NCBI GenBank assembly: GCA_017381395.1
Contig: JAFOCH010000154.1
Span: 1 to 6,236, forward strand
Direction of reading: 5' to 3'
Origin: Clostridia bacterium
Lineage (GTDB): Bacteria > Bacillota > Clostridia > Oscillospirales > Acutalibacteraceae
DNA: 6,236 nt
Shown here in pieces: positions 1 through 5,380 of the stretch. A program made the translations under genes and the position numbers. How positions within the stretch are numbered: position 1 is the first letter of the stretch; every line of letters starts with the position of its first letter. The notes beneath the pieces are model-generated. The model saw only the letters and a list, made by a program, of their open reading frames with translations. It had not been told where the DNA came from and made no database searches.

Positions 1-1
1 A

Positions 2-655
2 CCGACAGATATGGGCGTCAACATGGCGGGTAACTGCATATTCGATGACGACGCTGTATGCGCAGCGGCAAAGGACGAGATTATCCGCCGCTATTACAAT
101 GCGCTTTGCGACATCCGAAAGGGAAATATCGAAAGCGCCGTATCGCAAAAAATTGAGCTTTTAATGAATATGGTTGGTATTTCGCCCGACGACCGTCCCG
201 TTGTCGCAGCGGCAAAGAAAAAAGCCGCCGAAACCGAAGCACCCGCCGCAGCGATTGAACTTCCCGACGGCAAAATCGTCACGGGTAAAACGTCGAGCTT
301 GCTAGGTGCAACGGCCGCAATGCTTCTCAACGCGTTAAAGGAACTTGGCGGAATCGATGATTCAATTCACCTCATTTCGCGTGAGGTACTCGAGCCGGTT
401 CAATCGTTAAAGGTTGACGTCCTCGGTAACCATAATCCGCGACTTCATACCGACGAACTGCTTGTAGCACTTTCGATTTGCTCGGTCAGTGACAATAACG
501 CAAAGTACGCACTCGAACAGGTCAAAAAGCTCGTAAATTGCAACGTTCATTCATCGGTCATTTTGTCACAGGTCGATATGAATATTCTTAAAAAACTCGG
601 ATTACAGGTCACCTGCGAGCCGGTTTATCAAACCAAAAAGCTCTTTCACAGATAA
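2..655 (+). CDS. DUF1846 family protein, C-terminal part (5' end outside window)
   Basis: This is the last 217 or so codons of a DUF1846 protein, a family of roughly 500 residues with a solved structure but no settled biochemical role that I know of. The reading frame is open from base 2. It begins with the family-typical stretch PTDMGVNMAG, so the ATG at base 11 is internal and not the start. The visible part has the EIIRRYY segment, then an Ala/Lys-rich linker around codons 70-80 of the visible part. Next comes a region with GKTSSLLGATAAMLLNALKEL, and then a C-terminal alpha/beta part with HNPRLHTDELLVALSIC. The GKTSS string resembles a P-loop tail but lacks the upstream glycine pattern, so I do not call nucleotide binding from it. 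The stop is TAA at 653-655, and dut follows after 44 bp with no clear promoter between, so co-transcription is likely. Family assignment is from recognition; the function is unknown. Confidence 0.85.
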   Translation, partial: PTDMGVNMAGNCIFDDDAVCAAAKDEIIRRYYNALCDIRKGNIESAVSQKIELLMNMVGISPDDRPVVAAAKKKAAETEAPAAAIELPDGKIVTGKTSSLLGATAAMLLNALKELGGIDDSIHLISREVLEPVQSLKVDVLGNHNPRLHTDELLVALSICSVSDNNAKYALEQVKKLVNCNVHSSVILSQVDMNILKKLGLQVTCEPVYQTKKLFHR

Positions 656-699
656 TAATTAGGTATAAATCTCTTTTATAAAAAAGGGGAAGTTGAAAA

Positions 700-1137
700 G
701 TGGAAATAAAGGTTAAGAAATTAAATGCGGCGGCAAAATTGCCGACCTCCGGCTCTGAAAAGGCGGCAGGGTACGATTTGTATGCCTGTCTGGATGCTGA
801 AAGTGTAACCATACACCCCCACACAACCGAAAAGATTGGTACAGGACTCGCAATAGCCGTACCCGACGGATACTTTGGCGCGATTTTTGCACGAAGCGGC
901 CTCGCGACAAAGCAGGGACTCCGCCCTGCAAACTGCGTCGGCGTATGCGACAGTGACTATCGCGGTGAATATATTATCGCAATCCACAATGATACCGACC
1001 AGCCACGGATAATCGAAAATGGCGACCGTATCGCCCAGCTGGTGATAATGCCTTATCTTTCGGTTTCGTTCAGCGAGGTTGACGAGCTAAGTGAAACAGC
1101 ACGTGGCGACGGCGGCTTCGGCAGTACAGGCAAGTAA
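700..1137 (+). CDS. dut: dUTP diphosphatase (dUTPase), trimeric type
   Basis: The product hydrolyses dUTP to dUMP and pyrophosphate in the cytoplasm, keeping uracil out of DNA and supplying dUMP for thymidylate synthesis. At 145 residues it has the usual length of the homotrimeric family, and all five motifs are in order: AGYDLYA (23-29), RSGLA (65-69), GVCDSDYRGE (81-90, with the catalytic Asp at 84), NGDRIAQLVI (107-116) and the glycine-rich C-terminal arm RGDGGFGSTG (135-144) that closes over the substrate. Motif III carries Cys where Ile is common, a mild change. The start is GTG at 700, chosen because the GGGG/AGGGGA Shine-Dalgarno at 685-690 sits about 9 bases upstream and the protein then begins MEIKVKKL, as in relatives. 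It lies 44 bp after the DUF1846 gene on the same strand and is followed by a strong terminator. Confidence 0.97.
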   Translation: MEIKVKKLNAAAKLPTSGSEKAAGYDLYACLDAESVTIHPHTTEKIGTGLAIAVPDGYFGAIFARSGLATKQGLRPANCVGVCDSDYRGEYIIAIHNDTDQPRIIENGDRIAQLVIMPYLSVSFSEVDELSETARGDGGFGSTGK

Positions 1138-1147
1138 AAACAGTATA

Positions 1148-1199
1148 AAAAAACAACCGACCGAAAAAGGAACTTTCCATTATCGGTCGGTTGTTTTTT
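1148..1199. terminator. Bidirectional intrinsic terminator between dut and clc
   Basis: A perfect 17-bp inverted repeat pairs 1148-1164 with 1183-1199, with core ACAACCGACCGA / TCGGTCGGTTGT. A small inner GGA/TCC pairing lies in the loop. The A-run at the left and T-run at the right give a U-tract in both directions, as expected between the convergent genes dut (+) and clc (-). The right end lies 1-5 bases from the two tandem stop codons of clc. Confidence 0.95.
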
Positions 1200-1203
1200 A
1201 TTA

Positions 1204-2748
1204 TCAGAGCTTTTTTGTTATGGCAAAAAGCTCTTTTTCCATCTTTTCAAAGTCGCTTGTGTTGTAATTGATAATTAGCTTGTCACCCTCGTCAAAAAGT
1301 TGCCCATTCTTAACGTGATTTATCGATGTAACATATACTCCATGCGGCCAAAAAATGTCGCGAACCTCTTTACCGATTGCAAAGCAACCGCTTTCGATTG
1401 TGACTTCCGTTTCGCCACGTTTAATTTCTTTTCCGCTCGAAAGTTTTTCAATTCGGTTTTCGAGCACGTGCTCGCCTATTGAATTTTCGCCAATCATTTC
1501 GGGAATCGAAAATGCGATTGCAGCTGTGATAATAACGGCCAGAATGTTATCCGAAAGGCCGAGCGCTTCTATTGCAAAAAGGATGGCTGTCAGCGGCATT
1601 TTCATCATTCCAGCTATCGATCCACAGATTCCGAGAGCAAGTATCAGAGTAATATATTCCTGAGCCATTCCAAAGGCGACCAGCCCCTTTCCCAGAAGGG
1701 CGGCGGCAGCGGCACCTATCGCGAGTAGCGGGAGAAAAATTCCGCCCGTTATTCCGTTCAAATTAGCGCTTATGCTAAGCACCGATCGAACGATGATTAT
1801 TGCAAGCAGCATAAGCACCGTTGGTGATGAGGTGAAAAGTGAAACGGTAAAATGATGTCCCGTTGAAATAAAAGAGTAGGAAATAAGACCGAATGTGAGG
1901 GTAAAAAGCATTACCGCAAAAATCCTGACTCTTTGCGAAAAGCGATCTGCAACCTTTTCATAAATTCGCTTTATTATCTTATAACCTTTTAAGAATATAA
2001 GGGCGAATATGCCCATAAAAAGTCCTACTACAAGCGGTATCCATAATTTATCAAGCGAAAGCTCGCCAAAATCACTTAATGAAAATAACGATTTTTCAAC
2101 GCCCAAAACAGGGGAGAGGATGGTGGAAACTATGCTTGCTGACAGCACCGAAATAATTGCAATAAATACGATGAGAGGGGATACGCGCTGATGTGCCTCC
2201 TCGATTGAAAAGAGAATTGCTGAAATGGGAGCACCCGTTGCAACCGAAAATCCCGCCGAAGCACCACCAGTCATCGAAAAGCGATCCCACGCAAGCCATC
2301 TTTTTTTGCTTGATTTGACCAGACCGCTACCGACCGCTGCGCCCATCTGAACCGACGGACCTTCTGTGCCGAGCGGAATGCCGAGTATAAAGGATGCCAG
2401 TGAAAGAAGAAATACTCCAATCGTGTTTTTTAGCGGGTGGAGAGAATAATACCCCCTCATAGCGCCAATTGAGGTGGGGATTCCGCCGCCTTGAAGATTA
2501 GGCGTGTTGCGATATATTCGTGCGAAAATTATAGCCGCAACTAATAAAACTACAATCGCAATCGGGATATAGACATAGTTTTGGCCTAAAAAATGATATG
2601 CCTTTTCCGAAATAGCAACCGAGTTTTTTGCAAACCATTTATATATTGTAACAACAGCCGCCGAAACTGCACCTGAAAGAGCGCCAAACATAAGCGCAGG
2701 CAGAGTATATGAAAGAATATGCTTTTTTGTTTCGTTAAAGTTTTTCAT
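1204..2748 (-). CDS. ClC family chloride/proton transporter with C-terminal RCK (TrkA-C) domain
   Basis: This is a polytopic membrane protein of the ClC family, moving chloride or similar anions in exchange for protons or by conduction. Using the ATG at 2748 the product is 514 residues. Filter motifs are visible: GGGIP at 87-91 (GSGIP in E. coli ClC), GTEGP at 127-131 with gating Glu129, and GGIFLP at 335-340. Glu183-Glu184 match the internal proton-path EE pair, spaced 55 residues from the gating Glu as in E. coli, which favours an H+-coupled exchanger. Residues 446-514 (IESGCFAIGKEVRDIFWP...DEGDKLIINY) look like a TrkA-C/RCK_C regulatory domain. ATG 2748 is preferred over the GTG at 2775 because AAGGAAA (2757-2763) lies 8 bases upstream and the GTG has no such site. 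The stop TGA at 1204-1206 is followed directly by TAA. Substrate is inferred from family only. Confidence 0.93.
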   Translation of the reverse strand: MKNFNETKKHILSYTLPALMFGALSGAVSAAVVTIYKWFAKNSVAISEKAYHFLGQNYVYIPIAIVVLLVAAIIFARIYRNTPNLQGGGIPTSIGAMRGYYSLHPLKNTIGVFLLSLASFILGIPLGTEGPSVQMGAAVGSGLVKSSKKRWLAWDRFSMTGGASAGFSVATGAPISAILFSIEEAHQRVSPLIVFIAIISVLSASIVSTILSPVLGVEKSLFSLSDFGELSLDKLWIPLVVGLFMGIFALIFLKGYKIIKRIYEKVADRFSQRVRIFAVMLFTLTFGLISYSFISTGHHFTVSLFTSSPTVLMLLAIIIVRSVLSISANLNGITGGIFLPLLAIGAAAAALLGKGLVAFGMAQEYITLILALGICGSIAGMMKMPLTAILFAIEALGLSDNILAVIITAAIAFSIPEMIGENSIGEHVLENRIEKLSSGKEIKRGETEVTIESGCFAIGKEVRDIFWPHGVYVTSINHVKNGQLFDEGDKLIINYNTSDFEKMEKELFAITKKL

Positions 2749-2756
2749 AGCATTTG

Positions 2757-2763
2757 TTTCCTT
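2757..2763 (-). promoter_or_regulatory. Ribosome binding site deciding the clc start
   Basis: Minus-strand AAGGAAA lies 8 bases before the ATG at 2746-2748. It selects that start over the in-frame upstream GTG at 2773-2775, which would place this site inside the coding region. Confidence 0.75.
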
Positions 2764-2779
2764 ATGAGTTTTCACTTAA

Positions 2780-2808
2780 ATATTATCACTAAAGAGGGTA
2801 TAAATCAA
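2780..2808 (-). promoter_or_regulatory. Candidate proximal promoter of clc
   Basis: On the minus strand TTGATT (2803-2808) and TAATAT (2780-2785) are 17 bp apart, each matching the consensus hexamer at 4 of 6 positions. A transcript would start near 2773, leaving a leader of about 25 nt that contains the Shine-Dalgarno site. If real, clc can be transcribed independently of the upstream small-RNA promoters. Confidence 0.45.
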
Positions 2809-2854
2809 GCACCTGAATTATCAGAGCGTTTGGCTGTACACTGTCGAAATGAAC

Positions 2855-2934
2855 AAAAAAAGAACAGAGTTACCGCAGCGCAATTTACTTCTGTTAATGA
2901 AGTCATTGCAAGTACTCTGCGTTCTACTCTGCAC
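2855..2934 (-). ncRNA. Small structured RNA unit A (nearest clc); may double as clc leader/attenuator
   Basis: Read on the minus strand, about 80 nt fold into one long hairpin. The outer stem is AGAACgcAGAGT (2914-2925) with ACTCTGTTCT (2861-2870), with a 2-nt bulge. The middle stem is GCAAT (2905-2909) with ATTGC (2880-2884). The inner stem is ACTTC/GAAGT (2899-2903 with 2887-2891), closing a 7-nt loop, ATTAACA. A run of seven T follows at 2861-2855, so the hairpin ends as an intrinsic terminator. A promoter sits 7 bp upstream of the proposed start. The segment GCAGAGTA occurs twice (2912-2919 and 2924-2931), so two copies could compete for one ACTCTG arm. It may be an independent small RNA or a terminated leader of clc; the sequence does not decide. 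No open reading frame of note lies inside. Confidence 0.6.
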
Positions 2935-2940
2935 ATTTTT

Positions 2941-2969
2941 ACTGTATCATAGCATTTATCCTATGTCAA
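2941..2969 (-). promoter_or_regulatory. Promoter of small RNA unit A
   Basis: Minus-strand TTGACA (2964-2969, perfect -35), a 17-bp spacer, then TACAGT (2941-2946), with TGA directly before it giving an extended -10. It starts immediately after the T-tract of unit B. Confidence 0.65.
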
Positions 2970-2971
2970 GC

Positions 2972-3046
2972 AAAAAAAGATGCACCTAACTGATTTACGA
3001 CCAGAGGGCTCCAATTGCCCAAGGTGGTTCAAACCAAATTAGGTGC
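2972..3046 (-). ncRNA. Small structured RNA unit B
   Basis: On the minus strand an 8-bp perfect outer stem GCACCTAA/TTAGGTGC (3039-3046 with 2982-2989) encloses an inner helix. That helix has ACCA/TGGT pairing (3025-3028 with 3000-3003) and GGGC-AATTGGA-GCCC with a 7-nt loop. After ATC comes a run of seven T (2978-2972). The predicted start near 3046 falls on the first base of the stem. The core GGGCAATTGGAGCCC is 14/15 identical to that of unit 6 in the other array. No coding potential is apparent. Function unknown. Confidence 0.6.
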
Positions 3047-3052
3047 TGATAA

Positions 3053-3081
3053 AAAACATCATTAAATGATCGTATTGTCAA
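3053..3081 (-). promoter_or_regulatory. Promoter of small RNA unit B
   Basis: Minus-strand TTGACA (3076-3081), a 17-bp spacer and TGTTTT (3053-3058). The -10 is weak, but TGA precedes it, giving an extended -10 context like those of other units. Confidence 0.5.
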
Positions 3082-3094
3082 GCATATCATTAAG

Positions 3095-3175
3095 TAAAAA
3101 AGAGCAAGGTTAATAATTTGCTCGCCCCCATAAGAGTCCAAACCTCTCAGCGGTCAAGAAATTATCAACCTTGCA
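3095..3175 (-). ncRNA. Small structured RNA unit C
   Basis: On the minus strand a 16-bp outer stem with a single mismatch or wobble pairs 3159-3174 (GCAAGGTTGATAATTT) with 3104-3119. The inner hairpin is AGAG-GTTTGGA-CTCT (3133-3147) with a 7-nt loop. A TTTTTT run at 3101-3096 follows the stem. The promoter's predicted start is at about 3175, the foot of the stem. The inner strand contains TTGACCGCT, complementary to one arm of the terminator at 3234-3261. Function unknown. Confidence 0.6.
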
Positions 3176-3181
3176 AAGCAT

Positions 3182-3210
3182 AGTTTATCTTGATTTATGT
3201 CTGTTGTCAA
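3182..3210 (-). promoter_or_regulatory. Promoter of small RNA unit C
   Basis: Minus-strand TTGACA (3205-3210), a 17-bp spacer and TAAACT (3182-3187, 4 of 6). It lies just beyond the terminator of the preceding membrane-protein operon. Confidence 0.65.
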
Positions 3211-3233
3211 CATTTTAATTTTCGCATAAAATA

Positions 3234-3261
3234 AGCGGTCAAACCTATTGGCTTGACCGCT
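3234..3261 (-). terminator. Terminator of the hlyIII-mscL operon
   Basis: A 9-bp perfect stem AGCGGTCAA (3234-3242) / TTGACCGCT (3253-3261), with a further CC/GG pairing inside and a TATT loop, lies 17 bp after the stop of the last operon gene. On the minus strand it is followed by TATTTTAT, a moderate U-rich tract, so termination may be incomplete. Confidence 0.75.
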
Positions 3262-3277
3262 CTTTAAAAACATAATT

Positions 3278-3865
3278 TTATTGCTTAATCCTTAAAACGA
3301 TTCCTTCTTTAAGGTCGCGCTTTCTGTTCCTTTTTCCCAGAATGTAAAAGGGATACAGCGCAAAGAAGTTGATCGGTAATGTAATAATCAGTCCTGCAAC
3401 CTGCGGCCAGTAAAACATTCTTTCGGCTTCGATTAGCCAGTCGTTTGACTGCACGTGGTTGTTAATCAGACTGCTGAGTAACAAATTCGGTTGATAGCAA
3501 ATACCTATAATCGTCGAAAATACAGCTCCACCACCGCCAATTGATAAAAGTGGCGGAATGAATACATATATCAGGACGAGAGCCATCACGCGAAGGTACG
3601 ACCCGTAATAATGAACATGGTCATAATCATCGATGTAGCCAATGTTTTCGACATATTTGAGCCCAAATGCTATTATAAACACAACCCATTCCGCAATATT
3701 TATGTATACCCAGCAGTGATGCAGCTGATAAATGTCGTTGCCGAGATTGATTTTCAGATAAAACGAAAACAGAATGGCAACAATATTTACAATTCCACTG
3801 TAGAGCAGAAACGAGAAGGTGCCGCGCAGGGCAAGTTTGTACTTGTTGCCGACGTAACCAATCAT
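3278..3865 (-). CDS. Unrecognised multi-pass membrane protein
   Basis: I do not recognise this 195-residue protein. Hydrophobic stretches at about residues 11-36, 51-70, 90-124 (long enough for one or two spans, with a GGGG at 110-113) and 153-177 suggest four or five membrane helices, and it ends with a basic tail (KRNRKRDLKEG) likely to be cytoplasmic. There is no cleavable signal peptide and no catalytic motif that I can name. A His/Tyr/Asp-rich loop (residues 75-90, with DDYDHVHYYG) lies before the third helix. It starts 9 bp after the mscL stop on the same strand, with no good Shine-Dalgarno (only GTAGAG, inside the mscL end), which suggests translation coupled to mscL. A terminator follows the stop. 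The opposite-strand frame over 3611-4318 is read as a shadow. It is real by context; its role is unknown. Confidence 0.7.
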   Translation of the reverse strand: MIGYVGNKYKLALRGTFSFLLYSGIVNIVAILFSFYLKINLGNDIYQLHHCWVYINIAEWVVFIIAFGLKYVENIGYIDDYDHVHYYGSYLRVMALVLIYVFIPPLLSIGGGGAVFSTIIGICYQPNLLLSSLINNHVQSNDWLIEAERMFYWPQVAGLIITLPINFFALYPFYILGKRNRKRDLKEGIVLRIKQ

Positions 3866-3874
3866 ATAATCGAA

Positions 3875-4336
3875 TTACTCTACGTCGCTGGTACAATGAG
3901 CGCACTTAACAGCGTCGATTGCGATTTCACTCTTACAGAAGGGGCAAACCTTTGTTGTAGGAGCGGCAGGAACTTCCTCTTCCTTTTTCTTTCCGAGGGC
4001 AGAAATCTTGTTAATTGTCTTAACAAGGAGGAAGATGATGAATGCCATGATGAGGAAGTTGATAACAGCGGTGATGAATGCACCATAGTTGAGCATTACA
4101 GCTTCACTTGTAACTTCGCCTGTTGCCTTGTCAACGACTGCTTCTTTGAGAGTGACTGCGTATTTTGTGAAATCGGTACCACCGATGAGACCGAGCAGCG
4201 GCGAAATAAGGTCGTTAACGAGCGAGTTTACGATTGCCTGAAAAGCACCGCCGATGATAACGCCGACTGCAAGGTCGATTACGTTACCGCGCATGATGAA
4301 CTTTTTAAATTCTGCTAAAAATCCACATTTTTTCAT
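3875..4336 (-). CDS. mscL: Large-conductance mechanosensitive channel MscL with C-terminal zinc ribbon
   Basis: MscL is a homopentameric inner-membrane channel that opens under high membrane tension and releases solutes during hypo-osmotic shock. With the start at 4336 the product is 153 residues. The amphipathic N-terminus and first helix FKKFIMRGNVIDLAVGVIIGGAF (about 10-47, continuing through NSLVNDLISPLLGL) are the family signature. The periplasmic loop is about 50-84 and helix 2 is about 86-107. After a charged/proline linker, residues 131-148 form CPFC-x10-CAHC, a likely zinc-binding ribbon not present in the 136-residue E. coli channel. The ATG at 4336 is preferred over the upstream ATG at 4393, because AAGGGG (4347-4352) lies 10 bases before it and the longer form would overlap the hlyIII stop by 28 bases. 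It begins 29 bp after hlyIII and is most likely in the same operon. Confidence 0.96.
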   Translation of the reverse strand: MKKCGFLAEFKKFIMRGNVIDLAVGVIIGGAFQAIVNSLVNDLISPLLGLIGGTDFTKYAVTLKEAVVDKATGEVTSEAVMLNYGAFITAVINFLIMAFIIFLLVKTINKISALGKKKEEEVPAAPTTKVCPFCKSEIAIDAVKCAHCTSDVE

Positions 4337-4346
4337 TTTTGTTTTA

Positions 4347-4352
4347 CCCCTT
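4347..4352 (-). promoter_or_regulatory. Ribosome binding site deciding the mscL start
   Basis: Minus-strand AAGGGG, with a 10-base spacer to the ATG at 4334-4336. It lies in the gap after the hlyIII stop and supports the shorter 153-residue form. Confidence 0.7.
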
Positions 4353-4365
4353 ATTTTATTATTTT

Positions 4366-5049
4366 TCAAGGCATTACATAAAGCAGTATGCAAACATATT
4401 GCAGTATGCTGCCTAAAAGTACAAACAGGTGAAAAATTGAGTGCATATATCTCATTTTATGACCGATGGCGTAAAGGACGGCTCCGATTGTATATGCGAT
4501 ACCGCCCGCAAGCAGCCACCAAAAGCCGATTGGCAACGCGGTGAAAATTGTCTTTCCCGTGAAAACGATGCACCAACCCATAGCCAGATAGCAAATCATC
4601 GAAAATTTTGAATACTGGTCAAGGTCGATAGCGTTAAAGGTTATTCCAATCGCGGCGCAACCCCATTGGATGCCGAAAATGACCCAACCGAGTGCGGCAT
4701 TGTGCCTGCAAATTGTAGAAAGCACGATGGGTGTATATGTACCCGCGATGAGCAAAAAGATTGAGCAGTGGTCGATAACCTGCATAACCTTTTTTGCTAT
4801 CGAGCTTTTGTCATTCGGTTTTAATCCGTGGTAAATGCTCGACATGGTGTAAAGGGTAATCATCGATGCGCCGTAAATTGAGCCGCCGACGATTCCGCTA
4901 ACGTTTCCGTTAATGGCGGCTACGATAACACAGCTAATCAGCGCAATAACGCCGAAAGCACCGCCTACAATGTGTGAAACCATATTAAAAATCTCTTCAC
5001 CCCGAGTATAGTCGGGCAGAAGTCGATTGTTGAGTTTAGTTCTTGCCAT
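4366..5049 (-). CDS. Hemolysin III / PAQR (YqfA-like) family membrane protein
   Basis: This is a seven-helix integral membrane protein of the hemolysin III / progestin-adipoQ receptor family. Such proteins are thought to carry a metal-dependent hydrolase site within the membrane; the cellular role in bacteria is not settled, and the hemolysin name does not prove toxicity. The 227-residue product shows YTRGEEIFNMVSHIVGG near the N-terminus (14-30), S70-S71-x-Y-H74, IDHCSIFLLIAGTYTP with D93-H94, and a C-terminal H203-x3-H207 in YMHSIFHLF, the usual Ser/Asp/His set. The start at 5049 is chosen because CAGGAGA (5057-5063) lies 7 bases upstream. The upstream ATG at 5091 would place the coding region across the promoter at 5071-5099. 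It is first in a likely operon with mscL and the membrane protein at 3278. Confidence 0.94.
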   Translation of the reverse strand: MARTKLNNRLLPDYTRGEEIFNMVSHIVGGAFGVIALISCVIVAAINGNVSGIVGGSIYGASMITLYTMSSIYHGLKPNDKSSIAKKVMQVIDHCSIFLLIAGTYTPIVLSTICRHNAALGWVIFGIQWGCAAIGITFNAIDLDQYSKFSMICYLAMGWCIVFTGKTIFTALPIGFWWLLAGGIAYTIGAVLYAIGHKMRYMHSIFHLFVLLGSILQYVCILLYVMP

Positions 5050-5056
5050 AATTACA

Positions 5057-5063
5057 TCTCCTG
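5057..5063 (-). promoter_or_regulatory. Ribosome binding site deciding the hlyIII start
   Basis: Minus-strand CAGGAGA, 7 bases before the ATG at 5047-5049. It is strong and well spaced, and it excludes the longer start at 5091. Confidence 0.85.
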
Positions 5064-5070
5064 AAAAAGT

Positions 5071-5099
5071 ATTATACCACCTCACCGCCAATAAATCAA
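5071..5099 (-). promoter_or_regulatory. Promoter of the hlyIII-mscL operon
   Basis: Minus-strand TTGATT (5094-5099), a 17-bp spacer and a perfect TATAAT (5071-5076). A start near 5064 leaves a leader of only about 15 nt beginning at the Shine-Dalgarno site. It diverges from the first small-RNA promoter at 5149. Confidence 0.85.
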
Positions 5100-5148
5100 T
5101 AATAGTTGTATAATAATGAGTGAAGGGTAATGAATTCTGATAATTTCT

Positions 5149-5177
5149 TTGACATTTAATCCTTTTGTTAGTATAGT
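5149..5177 (+). promoter_or_regulatory. Promoter of small RNA unit 1
   Basis: TTGACA (5149-5154, perfect), a 17-bp spacer and TATAGT (5172-5177, 5 of 6). The expected start is at about 5184, just before the hairpin. This is one of the two strongest promoters of the array. Confidence 0.85.
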
Positions 5178-5183
5178 TATTGT

Positions 5184-5258
5184 ATAAAGACTATTGTCGT
5201 TGCCTTCGACCTCCGATGTGAACGGAGCAGTTGAGGGTAACAGCATAGTCTTTTATTT
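5184..5258 (+). ncRNA. Small structured RNA unit 1
   Basis: About 75 nt fold almost completely. The outer stem is AAAGACTAT/ATAGTCTTT (5186-5194 with 5245-5253). A 4x3 internal loop follows, then a 12-bp helix GTTGCCTTCGAC/GTTGAGGGTAAC (5199-5210 with 5230-5241, with G-U pairs). A 2-nt bulge, CTCCG/CGGAG (5211-5215 with 5223-5227) and a 7-nt loop ATGTGAA complete it. The outer stem runs into TTTTATTTATT, so it ends as a terminator. The apical stem strand carries ACCTCCG, resembling the anti-Shine-Dalgarno. No reading frame is evident. Function unknown. Confidence 0.7.
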
Positions 5259-5262
5259 ATTA

Positions 5263-5292
5263 TTGACTTTCTGTGGTGGTTAGTGGTATTTT
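5263..5292 (+). promoter_or_regulatory. Promoter of small RNA unit 2
   Basis: TTGACT (5263-5268), an 18-bp spacer and TATTTT (5287-5292) preceded by TGG, an extended -10. Its 5' part TTGACTTTCTGTGGTG is nearly the same as that of the next promoter. Confidence 0.6.
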
Positions 5293-5298
5293 ACTGTT

Positions 5299-5373
5299 AA
5301 AAGTAAAACTTATGGTATCGGCAAGAGAACCATTATCGGTCACTCCCTGATACGATTCTTGTTTTACTTTTTT
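5299..5373 (+). ncRNA. Small structured RNA unit 2
   Basis: An 11-bp perfect outer stem AAAAGTAAAAC/GTTTTACTTTT (5299-5309 with 5361-5371) opens into an internal loop. GTATCGG/CTGATAC (5315-5321 with 5347-5353) follows, then GAG/CTC (5325-5327 with 5343-5345) and ACC-ATTATC-GGT (5329-5340) with a 6-nt loop. The right arm runs into TTTTTTGTTTTTC. The start predicted from the promoter coincides with the foot of the stem. Function unknown. Confidence 0.65.
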
Positions 5374-5380
5374 GTTTTTC

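Noticed and set aside
600..700. Dedicated promoter for dut (TATAAA-like strings at 664 and 677)
   Set aside because: Neither has a -35-like hexamer at 16-18 bp, so read-through from the DUF1846 gene is the simpler reading.
2719..2952. 77-codon plus-strand frame upstream of clc
   Set aside because: It overlaps the clc start and the unit A hairpin and promoter on the other strand, and it has no ribosome site or recognisable protein.
2982..3174. tRNA or known riboswitch in units B and C
   Set aside because: The 7-nt loops on short stems recall anticodon arms, but there is no cloverleaf, no T-arm GTTCRA and no acceptor pairing in the right places. No riboswitch consensus that I can recall fits either strand.
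3611..4318. 235-codon open frame on the plus strand
   Set aside because: It is antisense to mscL and to the membrane protein gene, both of which are supported by family motifs or operon layout. The translation is rich in Cys, Asn and Asp with no recognisable domain, as expected of a shadow frame.
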